Shown here: in pieces, positions 32,658 to 44,077 of the stretch
Layout: each line of letters starts with the position of its first letter
How positions within the stretch are numbered: the stretch's first letter is position 1
Source of the DNA: Bipolaris cookei
Taxonomy: Eukaryota; Ascomycota; Dothideomycetes; Pleosporales; Pleosporaceae
Direction of reading: 5' to 3'
Assembly: GCA_002286855.1 (NCBI GenBank)
Contig: NRSV01000042.1
Coordinates: 62,001 to 126,000, forward strand
Length of the DNA stretch: 64,000 nt
Translations under genes and position numbers: made by a program
Notes under the pieces: model-generated
The model's input: the letters and a program-made list of their open reading frames with translations, nothing else
What the model was told of the DNA's origin: nothing
Database searches by the model: none

Positions 32658-34561
32658 ATGTTGCGTAACGCTGCTCTTGCCGCCGCGCTGTTTGTCGGCC
32701 TCGGGGCTTCCAGTGTCGCTCCGACTGCCCAGACCAAGAATGGCTCATACGTTGGGAGGTACTCCGCCGAGTATGACCAGGACTTCTTCCTGGGCGTCCC
32801 CTATGCGCAGCCGCCTGTTGGAGACTTGCGTTTCAGGAACCCAGTTGGTTTGAACACCACCTGGGAAGAAGCCAAGCCAGCTACTGAATATTCCCCAGAA
32901 GTATGTTCCTTCTTCCAATGCACATTATCTTGGCTAACCCGGGTTACAGTGCTACGGCTATGGCTCTGACCAGTGGAACTACCAGGTATGCAAAGACTCT
33001 TTGCAGACCATGGCGCCGGAATACACTAACTCTTTACTGACTCTAGGTTTCGGAAGATTGTCTTTACATCAACATCATCCGCCCGGCAGGATACACCGAG
33101 GAAGACAAACTCCCTGTAGCATTCTGGATCCATGGCGGTGGGTTCTTTGAAGGAGGTGGTGTTGACCAGCGCTACAACCTTTCCTTCACGGTACAGAACT
33201 CGGTAACTATTGGCAAGCCCATTATTGGCGTTTCCATCAACTACCGTCTCGGTCCATGGGGTTTCCTGAGTGGCAGCAAAGAGGTTGCCGATACCGGTCA
33301 TCTCAACCTTGGTCTCCGAGACCAGCGCCTGGCCCTGCACTGGGTTCAGGAGAACATCGAAGCGTTTGGAGGTATGTTGAAATACAACGTCTCTTAATGC
33401 AAACTGGCGAGCTGACAACCGGTAGGTGATCCTGAACAAGTCACCATCTATGGAGAGAGCGCAGGGGGCGCTTCTGTCGGTATCCACTTGATCGCATACG
33501 GCGGACGCGACGACCACCTCTTCCGTGCTGCCATCATGCAGAGCGGTAGCCCCATCAACTATGGAAGTCTTTTGGATCCAACTGTGAGCTCGGCAGCAAA
33601 GTACAATGAACTTACCCGCCGTACAAACTGCAACAATGCTACCAGCCCGCTCGAGTGTCTGCGCCGTCTGCCTACCGAGCAACTCAACGCAGCCATCAAC
33701 GTATCAAGCCCAATTCTCAACGTCACAGGCTTTGGGCCTTCCTTGGACTATGACCTTATCCAGAAGCCTACTTCTCTCCAAATCGATGCTGGTGAATTTG
33801 TACATGTTCCCATTATCATTGGAGCCACTTCTGATGAGGGCGCTTCCTTCAGCCCTTTCCCTGTAAACAGTACCGAGGACCTACGCACCTTCATCAGGGC
33901 TACTGGTGTACCTGCTAACCTGACCGAGGAGCTACTCATTGCCTATCCCGATGATCTTTCAGTTAACGTGATCGCAAGTCTGGGAGATGCTAGGCCGGGC
34001 TCACCATTTGGAGCACAGTTCCGCCGCTCCGCATCCTACTTTGGCGACCAAGCATTCATTGCAAACCGCCGTAGGACTTGCGAGGTTTGGGCCGCAGCAG
34101 ATATCCCGGCATACTCGTACCGCTTCAATGCCATTCCTGCCGGCATCCCTGCAGCGGTTGGTGTACCGCATTTCCAGGAAGTATCCTTTGTATTCCTCAA
34201 TCTCGACGGTGTCGGCTACAAGCCCGCTGCTGTAAGTACATGTTTAATTCCCGGATAATTGATTACTAGAAATTGACCATGCTAGACCCCGCCATTTGAG
34301 AACAAGACTGAACCCTACCGGGAACTCGCCCGCTTCATGAACAGTAACTGGATCAGCTTCATCCACGACCTCGACCCCAACTCGTGGAGGGATTCATTCG
34401 ACAGGAACGGCACAGAGGCTGAGTGGCCTGTGTATGACAACGCCAACCCCTTGGACTACGTCTTTGACGCGAATGTCTCGAGCTTTGCCCAGCCCGACAC
34501 GTACAGGAAGGAGGGCATGGCGCTGATTAATGCCCACGCCTACGATGTGTGGCGGAGATAG
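32658..34561 (+). CDS. Secreted type-B carboxylesterase / lipase family
   Basis: Exons 32658-32900, 32950-32985, 33047-33371, 33426-34231 and 34286-34561 give 561 aa. A signal peptide (MLRNAALAAALFVGLGASS) leads into the alpha/beta-hydrolase fold: FLGVPYAQPPVGDLRF (N-terminal signature), SEDCLYINIIRP (the usual EDCL motif), and WIHGGGFFEGG (oxyanion hole). The nucleophile elbow is GESAGG, Ser213 by my count, with acid Glu339 in ATSDEGASF and His450 in GVPHFQEV. The triad is complete. The second exon is only 36 nt (CYGYGSDQWNYQ) and restores the first conserved cysteine region. Several N-glycosylation sequons are present (NGS, NLS, NVS, NVT). The enzyme would hydrolyse carboxylic esters outside the cell. 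The substrate is not readable. Confidence 0.92.
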
Positions 34562-36145
34562 ATGTTTCTCCAAGGAACACATTGTTTGTAAATAGCCTTG
34601 CTTGCAGAAATACAATACACATAGTGATATCACTATCTCGATCTTGTATCCTTTGTCCCCTACTAATCTCCCTCTTTATCCATTCAACACCGGAGAAGAA
34701 GGAGAAAACATTCCACAACCAACAAACCCCCAATCGAAACAATGTGATTAGGCCTCCCTCACCTCGCTTCGCCAGCGCTTGCCGCCTGACTCAAAAAAAA
34801 TAACAGCTGAGCAATATGCTGATGCCTCTCGCTAAACCAAAAGTCTTGGCCCTGTACTCTGGCCCCCAATCTTTTACCAAGCCACCAAGGACGCAAACGC
34901 CCAACCAAACAAGCCCCTTCTTAGCACTCAGCCCAGAAAGCCAACAAAAAAAAAGGTTGGTAAAACGTATAGTAAGCTTACGCCTTGCGCATTGTTTTCC
35001 TTTTCTTCCTCGTTCTTCCTTCGTCGTTCGTTGCTTGACTCGCTTGCACGCGCGCTGTGCCTGGTGTGCTTTGCTGCCTAGAATTCTCAACAGGTCGGTA
35101 TTACGCGAGTAACATCAGTATCGATGGGAGGGTCGCTTCCACTTGCGCATTCCATTCTTCCACTCCCCCCTTTTTTTTTGGGGGGGGGGGGGTGTTTCTT
35201 AGGGTGACGTTGCATCTCTTATTCTCTCTTTCCCCCCCTTCCCTTCCTCTCCTCCCGAATTAGTCGTTTTTTCTTGCGCTGGCGAAAAGCGTATGGAGCG
35301 ATGAATGTGTGTATGTGTTTTGTGGTTCCGCGACTCATCCGGGTTCCGGTGAGGGATGAGACGAGAGCTGTGATGTGGGGAGAGGGGGGTTTGATTTCCG
35401 TTGGTTATGTACGGTTTTTTTTCTGCATGTGGGTGGATTAGTAGTAGGTGTAGGTAGTAGTACAGTGAGTCGGGAAATGGCTATCTTGGCACTTGTCGTG
35501 TATGGAAATTGTGAAACATGTATATATACGCATGTGTATGTATGTTCTGATTCGCGATTTTTCAGGCGTGAGATTTAGGTCCTTTGGTAATTTTTTTTCA
35601 GGCCTGATGTACATAAACCACCTAAATCCACTTTTTTTTGGTAGCCCCGAGTACAAATCTACGCGAGTACACGCAACACCAGCGGGTCTAACCTCAGGTG
35701 GGAGCCGATATGACCAATCATCTTTTGACGTACAAGCTGAGGCTTATCGCAAGGGTAACGGTCTTCTGTGGCTTTTATTTGCTGCCATGTTCCTGTTGTA
35801 GTAAGCGTTGCGATGGGGCTCGTCTTAGCTTACGGGTTTTTCGATGGTTAGGCGGGAGGGCTATGGGGAGGACGCAGCGCAAGGAGCGCTGGCTGCTTTT
35901 GCATGAGTACGTGGTCACTGAAGGCGGAGTAAGCCACAGAGATCAATGACTTGGGCGGTGCGGGTTGGGAAAGTGGTACATATAGCATGAGGGTTTCGTT
36001 CGGTTTCCGAGATGAGATCAGACACAGCTACACGACAACTTACAGTTTTGAGCTTAATAGCTTATTTTTGATTCATCTTGTTACTTTTAGTCTTTTGTTG
36101 TTTCTTCTTTGTCTTTGATACCCTTTCGCTCTTCGTTCCGTTACA
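34562..36145. other. Intergenic with low-complexity tracts
   Basis: About 1.6 kb. It holds a C6-T9-G13 block (35165-35192), several T runs and TATATATACG-type sequence around 35520. The right end is the RTA1-like gene's pyrimidine-rich promoter. No gene is supported. Confidence 0.5.
35165..35192. repeat. Consecutive C, T and G homopolymer runs
   Basis: Six C, nine T and thirteen G follow one another directly. Only the composition is certain. Such blocks are prone to sequencing length errors and can also act as nucleosome-excluding elements. Confidence 0.7.
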
Positions 36146-37205
36146 ATGAACACACTAGTCTATCGTGCAGATCCTCCCCCTGAAGGGTGCACTGAAGTAG
36201 GACTCCCTGGATGTGAAGTCGAAAACACAATCTACGGCTACTATCCGAACCTCGGGGCCAACGCCTTCTTCGCTGCCTTCTTTGGCCTCGCACTTGTCTT
36301 TCAACTCTACTTTGGTGTCCGGTACAAGACATGGACATATATGATTGCTCTGGGCTGCGGTTGTCTCGCAGAGTGTATTGGATACATTGGGCGAATACTC
36401 CTCCACGACAACCCCTGGAATGATGTTGGGTTCAATATCCAGATTGTGTTGCGTAAGTGGTTGGCCTCGTAGTGACACACAACACAAGCTGACAACGTAC
36501 AATATAGTCATCTTCGCACCAGCATTCCTAGCAGCAGGCATTTACCTGACGCTCAAGCACGTCGTCATTCAATTCGGTCAGGAATGCTCAAGGCTGAGGC
36601 CAAGTTGGTACACCTACATTTTCATCGCAGCCGATCTTCTATCCCTGGTTCTTCAAAGTGCCGGTGGTGCTCTTGCGGCGACAGCAGAAGATGGAGATGA
36701 CATTTTGGATATCGGAACGAACATCATGATTGCCGGTATCATCTGGCAGGTTGTTGGTGAGTCACTCTCTGTATGCCCATGCTGAAGCAGCACTGACACA
36801 TGACTAGCACTCGCCATCTTCGGTCTTCTCGTCCTTGAATACAGCATCCGCACCTACCGCCGCCGCGATCGCCTCTCCCCATCTGCCCTCGCACTCTGGG
36901 CGAATCGACGCTTCAAGTTCTTCTGCGGCGCTGTCATAGTTGCATATGTTACCATCTTAATCCGATGCGTGTATCGCATTCCCGAGCTACTAGGCGGTTG
37001 GGGCGGCGAACTCATGCAGGAGGAGCTGGAGTTCATCATCTTGGAGGGTGTTATGATTGCGATCACAGTGCTGGCACAGACGGTGTTCCATCCTGGACTG
37101 TGCTTCCCTCCCCTTGGGAATACCTTTGGAAAGAAGAAGCACGCCAACACAAATATGCTAGAGACAGGAACCGCGATGTCGGAACAAGAACACATCCCCA
37201 AATAG
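36146..37205 (+). CDS. RTA1-like seven-transmembrane protein
   Basis: Exons 36146-36452, 36508-36756 and 36808-37205 give 317 aa. The short lumenal/outer N-terminus has two cysteines (EGCTEVGLPGCE). Seven hydrophobic helices follow with RTA1/LTE family motifs: YYPNLGANAFFAAFFGL, ALGCGCLAECIGYIGRILLH, LIFAPAFLAAGIYLTLKHVV, YIFIAADLLSLVLQSAGGAL, GTNIMIAGIIWQVVALAIFG, FFCGAVIVAYVTILIRCVYR (with RIPEL after it) and the C-terminal EGVMIAITVLAQTVFHPG. Family members are lipid-translocating exporter-like proteins whose yeast founders confer resistance to 7-aminocholesterol and affect sphingoid-base export. Actual cargo is unknown. Both introns are ~50 nt and keep phase. Confidence 0.92.
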
Positions 37206-37622
37206 GACTTGTTCTGAGCGGCGTCTAGTGCATAATGGATCAGTGAAAGAATGGATGGAATGTTATGAATATGTAAGATTTAGCGTTTTGGGTGGAGGCG
37301 TTGCTCGCCTGGTTCTTGGTGCGACCTCTTATTATCTGCGAATTTTGTGCAAGTATATACATAGATTTTCTACTCAGCGATGTTTGCATCGAAGATATGT
37401 CGAGTTTAATGTGGGACAAGTATATATAGAAAAAGGAAAGACGGGGGTGATGCAATACTATTTCTGATTCGCTACTACGTACTAGCTCCAAAAGCTCGGG
37501 CTGTATCCGCGGCATCGCTATAATTCACTGTCCAGTCTCAGCATTGCTCTCTACTCGGCCAACGTGCGCAATTACGGCATCGAGAGTCACATGTTACCAG
37601 TCGCGGGACTTTGCAGGCCAAG
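37206..37622. other. Intergenic, RTA1-like 3' end and PHD promoter
   Basis: About 415 bases between same-strand genes. No coding or RNA feature is recognised. Confidence 0.45.
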
Positions 37623-39233
37623 ATGAACCCGTCAAACGGCCCAACCGACCAGAGTGTTGCCGACAATGCTGGCGGCGACGGCGCAACCAGTACGTCGGCT
37701 GTCACGCCGCAATCGACAACACCCATGGCCATGCCCTCAGCATGCTCGTCCCAAATGGCTTCCTCGCCACCAGGCGCGACCGCTGGCACTACTAGCGGCC
37801 CAAGTTTCCCACAGTACTCGGCCTCGACAGCTGCCATTCTTGAGAGGCTTCAGGGAAAGAGTGGCCATGCCGCCGGTAGTGCTGCATTTGAGGCCAAGCG
37901 GGCAGAGATTCTCCAGAGTTATGTCACAAGTGACAAGCTGCCGACACCCCCACCTGCCGTGGCCACTGGACGCAGAGGAAGAGGAGGCAGAGTGAGCACG
38001 CCGAGCGGCCTCAAGACAGAAGTCGGCGCATCGCCTGCGCCCACGTCGTCTGGCCGCGCATCTGGCAGAGGGCGTGGACGGGGGCGCGGCGGGCGGGGAG
38101 GAAGAGGAGGCAAGCGAAAGCGCTCTGACAGCGACGAGGAGAGCCATGTCAGTTTACGCAACAGGCCGGAAGACTGAAGACTAACGTCATGTAGAACGAC
38201 GACGACGGCGACTCGGACGTCTCGGATTCGTACACGCCACTTCCCACGAGGACAAAGTCTGGCCGCAGTGTCAACAAGCCTGTTGCATTCGTCCCAGTCA
38301 TTCCAGAGCCAGCTCAGGGTGTTAAGCGGAGAAAGTCAACCAAGACGCTCCTCGCCGCCAAGTGCAAGACGTGCCACCGAGAGACCGACCCGTTGAACAA
38401 CCGGATAGTATTCTGTGATGCCTGCAGTACTGCCTATCACCAATACTGTCACGATCCACCTATCGATAACGAGGTCGTCACTGTGCTAGAGAAGGAATTT
38501 CTATGTACTCCATGTACGCGAGCAAAGCAGACTGCTGTCGAGGGTGCACACGATCTGGTTGCTGCCGAGGATCTGTCAGTTGATCAAGTATGCCACTATT
38601 CTAATAGCCACGTACATTTGCGATGCCTTCGTATACTGACTTAAGCAGAAACGTGCATATTTTTCAACACTCCCCCAACACCAACTAGTCGGCCTCCTCC
38701 TAACAGCCACAATCCGACATCCTGAGCTCCCTGTCTTCCCTCCAAACGTTCGGACTCTCATATCCGACACATCAAACGCCAAAGCGCAACCGCAAGAGCG
38801 CCAAGAACAACAACAGCAACAGCAAGAACAAATACAACAGAATCAGCAACAGCCTTCTCCGCCAACCCTCCAACAGTCCTCAGCAGCATCACCTGCAAAT
38901 GGTGCTTCACTCCAATTCTCGTCACACCCACATTCGGAATTGGGATCAACAGAAGCCCAAACCCTGGGCGATAACAGTCATCAGCCTCGCACGACGATTG
39001 ATCTGGCCGGCAACCAGTACGACGAAGACGACGGCTACGACACGGATCCGCCTGCGCACTACCCCAAAGCCGGCAACGGACTTGCACGGACGTTGCGTCC
39101 TGAGAGCGAAGACCTAAACTGGCTTGTCGACGACAACTTTGAGGTTTTCAGTCATGGGTGGAAAGGTGATGGCACAGGCATGGGTGCGGACGGTACGCTG
39201 GATGGTTTAGGCGAGGGACAGAAGGTGGTCTAA
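37623..39233 (+). CDS. PHD-finger nuclear protein with RGG box
   Basis: Exons 37623-38147, 38195-38587 and 38649-39233 give 500 aa. The N-terminal half is disordered and ends in an RG-rich block (SGRASGRGRGRGRGGRGGRG) with a likely nuclear signal KRKR and acidic DSDEE. Exon 2 holds one PHD finger at about residues 235-285: CKTCHRETDPLNNRIVFCDAC, then AYHQYCHDPP and FLCTPC, giving the C4HC3 zinc pattern. Exon 3 has a short helical segment (YFSTLPQHQLVGLLLTATIRHP), a Gln-rich stretch and an acidic tail ending NFEVFSHGWKGDGTG. PHD fingers usually read histone H3 tails; this suggests a chromatin role, but I recognise no specific complex. An in-frame codon upstream (37611) is not ATG, so 37623 is the start. 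Confidence 0.87.
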
Positions 39234-39686
39234 AACACTACCGAGCAGCATCTTCCAGAGAACTCTTCGGAGGAGCGATTGACCAAGAGGTGTGGTGTGG
39301 TTATGGTTCTTATGTGAAAACAAGAAATAAATAATTGGTGACAGAGACTCTACCTTTGATAAAAGACTGAGTTAAGCGCATTATTGTATTACCATCATCA
39401 ATACAGATGCCAATTCGTGTGTCTAAATAGAAATGTAATTCTATTACTAAGAAATCAAAAGAATTAAAAGACTTAAAGTGTGGTATCTCGAGAAGATAAT
39501 TGAAAAACAACCAGAAAAAAAAGAAAGAAAGGGCCCCCCCTTACTACAACCGTGTATAACCCAAACCGCAAATCCAGACAAAACCATTGCCATGGTTACT
39601 TCAACCAAGAGAAAAGGGGGTTTTAAAGGAACGCCATTCCATGCAAAAACAATATCGTAACATAGCGCGTAACACAGGTCGTGCCT
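39234..39686. other. Convergent 3' intergenic region
   Basis: About 450 AT-rich bases between the convergent PHD and kinesin genes. It probably consists of their 3' UTRs. Confidence 0.5.
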
Positions 39687-41852
39687 TCATTCATCATCCA
39701 TGGCATAAGCGCTCGGATCCGCCCACTTTTTCGCTTTGAGCACCCTCATCTTCTTGATGGGACTCGCAGATCGCTGCTGCGTCTCGCGTTCATGAGCCTC
39801 GAGTTTGGCTCTTAGCATTTCGTTTTCTCGCTCTAGTTCCTCGACGCGATCTCTTAGTTCCGGGTCGGGGTCTTCGTATACTTTGATGTCTTGCTTCATT
39901 TGGGCCTTTGTTGCGCGGATTACTACATCGATTTTTGAGTCGATGTGGGCTTGTTGGCTGTCTTGTTCATTTTCCAGAGCAGTTTGCCATCTGCGGCGTT
40001 CTTGGTCGACTGCTGCTTCCATCTCATGGTAGCACTCGTCGCGGATTTCTTGTTCAAAGTCCACCAAGTGGTCTTCTGCTGCGGCCCATGATGATTCAGC
40101 GGCTTTACGTCGAGCCGTCTCTTCAGACAAGCGGAGGGCAAAGACTTCCAATTCGGCAGTCAGGCGAGCCACTTCGGCGTTGGCGTTTTCGAGCTCGTCC
40201 ATGATTGCAGCGGGTGAGGCCCTGCCGGATGACGCTGTGCGAGCAGAAGATGCAGTGCCAGGGCGTTTTTGTGGTAAACTTGCAAGGATCGTCTCTGTTG
40301 TGGACGGGATTCGCGGTACAGTTACCTCTCGTGCAAGGGCGGAGTAGCGGAGGATTTGGGATGTCGCGTTGTAGTCACTCTTCGGGTCTGCTGTGACAAC
40401 CATGATGGACTTTTGGGGTGATCGATGCTGTTGTGCTGTTCTAGAGGAAGAAGGGTACGAATTTGAGAAGAGAAGTTCAGTAAGCTTGCACTGACGGAAC
40501 GGGACAATGTTCTGTTGACTGATTAGTATATGATTTTTCAGGAGAATGATGTTGAGCATACCTTGGAGCCACCTGCATTGTCCGACTGCATCTGCATGCA
40601 CTGACCAAGATACATGAGAGACTCGTTGATCTTACCGGCCTCAACAAGCGTCTCACCTGCGGTCTTAGCATTCCGAGCACGCTCTGATCCTGCCAAGTCA
40701 ACAATGGTGAGATTGCTGCTAGACCAAGGACCTTTGTGTTCCGCGTTTCGCTTCTTGATCTCAATGTTGAAAAAGCCGTGGCTACGTGAGCTCACAGCAT
40801 TGCTTCCAGTGCCAGTGACCTTGCGCTCCATGAGACCAGTCTCGAGTATCATCATAGCTTCCTCATAGCTGCCACAGATAATCTTGGTAAGGCCAGCAAC
40901 GACTTTGCGATCCGGACTCTGCTCAGTGTTCTTGAAGAGTAGTGCCCTACGCTTCACACTATGGTTCTTGTTCTTTGAAGCGCTGCCACTCAAAAGGTCA
41001 AAGATACGGTCGTTATACACTTCGTACATGGACATGATGATTGCGTATTCTACGGTCGGGTCTTCAGGAAGGTGAATATCATCAACAGAAGGGGTCTGAG
41101 GTAGCAACGACGGCCGCGGGATCTTATTTGATTTCCAGTTGCTACCCGTGGAGAATATACTACAATCCTATTCACCAATGAGCTCTTGTCTGGAGGGATA
41201 TGCTGTCTGGAGGAACCAACTTACCTGCATAGGAGTTTGCGCTCTCGAAGGAAATCGTTCAGATTGGTTGTCTCCATATACTGTATCCAAGTATGCGGTT
41301 GCGGTGTACATCTGAGAATCTGAGACGTCGGCTGCCGCCAGTGATGAGAAGGCCGGAGCCCCATAGAAAGATTGTACGAGTTGCCCGTCACAGGCTTGAT
41401 AGACAGTATCAAGCGTCATCTGAACCAAACCACGCTGGGTTTTAGTTCCAAGAATTGTATGGCTCTGTCCGCGTGTTAATACCGGGAACCCCAATGTCGC
41501 ATATGGTGCAACACACCTTTCCGGAGCCACTGCAGCCTAGCGTTGCAAATAGTCCATCTCGCCCATGGTGGCCTGGTGCGCCCATGACGCCCTCAATCAT
41601 TTGGACGATGCCCGTGCCCTTGAACAAATGCATTTGCTGCGCATCTTCCTCAAAGACTTGTGTAAAGGCAAAACGCTCCACGGCTCGCTTGCGTTTGTCA
41701 TTCGTGTTTGTAGGCGGCTGTATCGTGATATGCGTTGGGTGGCCTTGGTTGCTTTCTTCCACGGTGAGGAAGCGGGCATTTGTAGCGTTGGAGGGGCGCA
41801 GGCGCAAGAAGACATTGAAGAGCGAACTAGAGGGGCGCGTCGGAGCGTCCAT
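39687..41852 (-). CDS. Kinesin motor protein, kinesin-6-like
   Basis: Exons 41852-41517, 41464-41225, 41167-40562 and 40511-39687 give 668 aa. The motor domain starts near the N-terminus (FNVFLRLRPS). Its P-loop is GCSGSGKSHTILG at residues 106-118, with an intron exactly after the Lys. Switch I is NAVSSRSH (318-322 for SSRSH) and switch II is DLAGSE (349-354), followed by the kinesin-6-like KTAGETLVEAGKINESLM and the PFRQCKLTELL helix. A long insert lies between the P-loop and the EVYNDRIFDLL strand. After a short neck comes a coiled coil at roughly residues 470-650 and a basic tail (SPIKKMRVLKAKKW). Kinesin-6 motors act on anaphase spindle midzones (Klp9 in fission yeast). The subfamily is judged from motif wording only. 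The start is the ATG before DAPTRPSSS; an upstream in-frame codon at 41909 also exists. Confidence 0.85.
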
Positions 41853-42183
41853 GATGAAGGGATGTACGTATGTGTACGTGAGAGTCTCTTGCACAGGATG
41901 CAGGCCCAAAGTTAGTTAACAATGGTGTACCACTAATATGGATCCAGCCATGCTCGCGTGTACCGGTAAACAAGCCCCGGCCGCGATTGCCCCGGCAACA
42001 CAGGTGGTTTCCCGCATCGCGTCATGGCGCATCGATGTTCCTTGCACTAGCATCTTGGACAGCACGTTCTAGACCCTTTCTAGACATCTGGCCATGCCAT
42101 GTACCTTGGTATAGTAATTAACGCCTCGGACTCGATGCCTGATTTACGCGGGTGACATGCTTCCGATGATATCGACCTGGCAA
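41853..42183. other. Intergenic, kinesin promoter and CoA-transferase 3' end
   Basis: About 330 bases between two same-strand (minus) genes. No feature is recognised. Confidence 0.45.
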
Positions 42184-43924
42184 CTACGCAACAACACCCT
42201 CGCTTCGCAAGGCCTCCACATCCTCTTTGCTTATTCCTAGCGTATCACTCAGAATCTCATCGGTATGCTGGCCCAACAACGGTGGTGGCAGTCGAATTCC
42301 TGGAGTAGACTGCGACCATTTCACTGGCGTGTTTACCAGTTTGATTGGCCCGCATGCTGGGTGCTCGACCTCTTTGACCATGTTTCGTGCAAGTACTTGG
42401 TACTGTTAGTATTTACCAGTGCGAAGGTATTGCGATGCCAATGTAAAACATACCGTGCTCGTGGTTCAGCGTGTCTTGAACATCATTGATGGCAGCATAA
42501 GCTTTACAAGTCAGTCCAATGGTTGTTTGAGAAATGTACCCAAAACCACTTACGCATTCCGCTTCCCTCAAAGATATCTAGCAGCTCCTTAGTGCTTTTC
42601 TTTCGTGTTTCCGCTTCGATCAACTCCTCCAGTCTATCCCTATGCTGTACTCTTAATGCATTCGTCTTGAACTTCTCATCCGTAATCCACTCAGGTTTAC
42701 CCAGCCTATTGCACAGTGTTCCATACAGCTTGTCATTGCCTCCGCCAAGCAGAATGTCCCCATCGGCTGTCTTGAACGCCTTGTAGGGCACAATTGACGG
42801 GTGCGAGGTCCCCCACCGTCCGGAATCGGGCTGACCACTGATGAGACAAGAGCTAGCAATGTTAGCCAGGGTAGCCACTTGACAATCCGAAAGGGCGACG
42901 TCAATATGCTGACCACCGGATCCAGGGCTCCTGAAGCGCCGGAAAAGGGCCGCGATGATAGAGTTGGACGTGTAGAGGCCGGTTGTCAGGTCGGTTACTG
43001 CAACGCCTACCTTTACGGGCGGGCCGTCGCGAGTTCCAGTTATATGCATGAGGCCCATTTCGCTGAGCTCATGTTAGCTTGCGCTCTAACACTGACAGAC
43101 AACTATTTGACATACGCCTCTACCATGACATCGTAGCCAGCCCTATTCCTATACGGCCCGGTCTGGCCATAGCCCGTGATACTGGCGTAAACTATATTCG
43201 GGTTGATCTTTGAAACAGTATCGTAATCCATGGCGTACTTTGCGAGGGATCCAGGAAGATAGTTCTCGACAAGCACGTCACATTCTTTGACAAGGCGATG
43301 GAGGATATCCACGCCAGCGGGATGCTGAAAGGACAGTCCCATGGATCGTTTGTTTCGATTGACCTGCCCATGCTTAGTCTCAAGTAGGTAAAGACAATAG
43401 GCAGCCTTACACCTAAGTAGTATGCACTTTCGCCTGGTCCCTCCTGTTCGTCGGTATACTTGGCGTAGGGTGGTCCCCATGCACGTGTGTCATCTTTTCA
43501 TCGTGGTCAGTGTCTACCTGGTGCACGTGATCAAATTATGGCATACCTCCTCTGGTAGGATGTTCAATCTTGATAACGTCGGCTCTAGGTCACAGTCAAT
43601 TCTCAATTCGTCCGTGCTGCCAACTGCATTCGTTGGTCCATACAGGGCAGTCCATGTCGTACCCAAGATCTCCCAAAATTTGTGTACAGTACGGCTAAAG
43701 ATTTCAGAATAGTACCAACAGACTCGGGGCTAAAAACTCACACCAGCAAGGACTCTTGTCATGTCCAGCACTTTGATGCCAGCTAACGGAAGATCAGATC
43801 CATCTCCGCTTGCAGCTGCAGTCGCAAGCCGCCTGACATGACTTGACCTAGCCCAGCTGAGCCTTGGGATTGGCGGCACCTTTTGAAAAGCGTATCTCGA
43901 GCTTCTTACAACAGAGCCTATCAT
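42184..43924 (-). CDS. Class III CoA-transferase, mitochondrial (SUGCT-like)
   Basis: Eight exons, 43924-43742, 43694-43663, 43584-43547, 43493-43411, 43363-43116, 43062-42554, 42501-42454 and 42395-42184, give 450 aa. Every junction keeps phase. The N-terminus (MIGSVVRSSRYAFQKVPPIP...RRLATAAA) is a classic mitochondrial presequence. The CaiB/BaiF fold follows: LAGIKVLDMTRVLAGPYCTQ, ILGDLGADVIKIEHPTRGDD, YYLGVNRNKRSMGL, ENYLPGSLAKY, and ITGYGQTGPYRNRAGYDVMVEA with the expected catalytic Asp (Asp190). The dimer-interface and C-terminal motifs are GGQHIDVALSD and EVEHPACGPIKLVNTPVKWS. Length and wording match human SUGCT, succinyl-CoA:glutarate CoA-transferase of lysine/tryptophan breakdown. 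Substrate preference is inferred. Exons 2 and 3 are only 32 and 38 nt. It diverges from RIB5 with 153 bp between starts. Confidence 0.9.
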
Positions 43925-44077
43925 ATCGGAATTGAGGTGTGAGGAGTCACGATATGTGTTGGGTGTGGGGGATGCTTGTATGGGGTATTCCCGAAATGCG
44001 CTACTTGTTCTAGCTCCGAGGCTGTCGGAAGCTGCAGCCCGCCGTCATTGCTTCCTTCTCCAATCCGTTACCTCACC
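43925..44077. promoter_or_regulatory. Short bidirectional promoter, CoA-transferase / RIB5
   Basis: Only 153 bp separate the two divergent ATGs, so both promoters must share this segment or overlap the first exons. It contains GGAGTCAC near 43945; the complement, GTGACTCC, matches six of seven bases of a Gcn4/CPC1 site. That match is short and may be chance. Confidence 0.55.

Noticed and set aside
25675..37205. Possible secondary-metabolite or effector cluster
   Set aside because: There are two transporters, an esterase and an RTA1-like protein, but no PKS, NRPS, terpene synthase, P450 or cluster regulator. The genes look unrelated.
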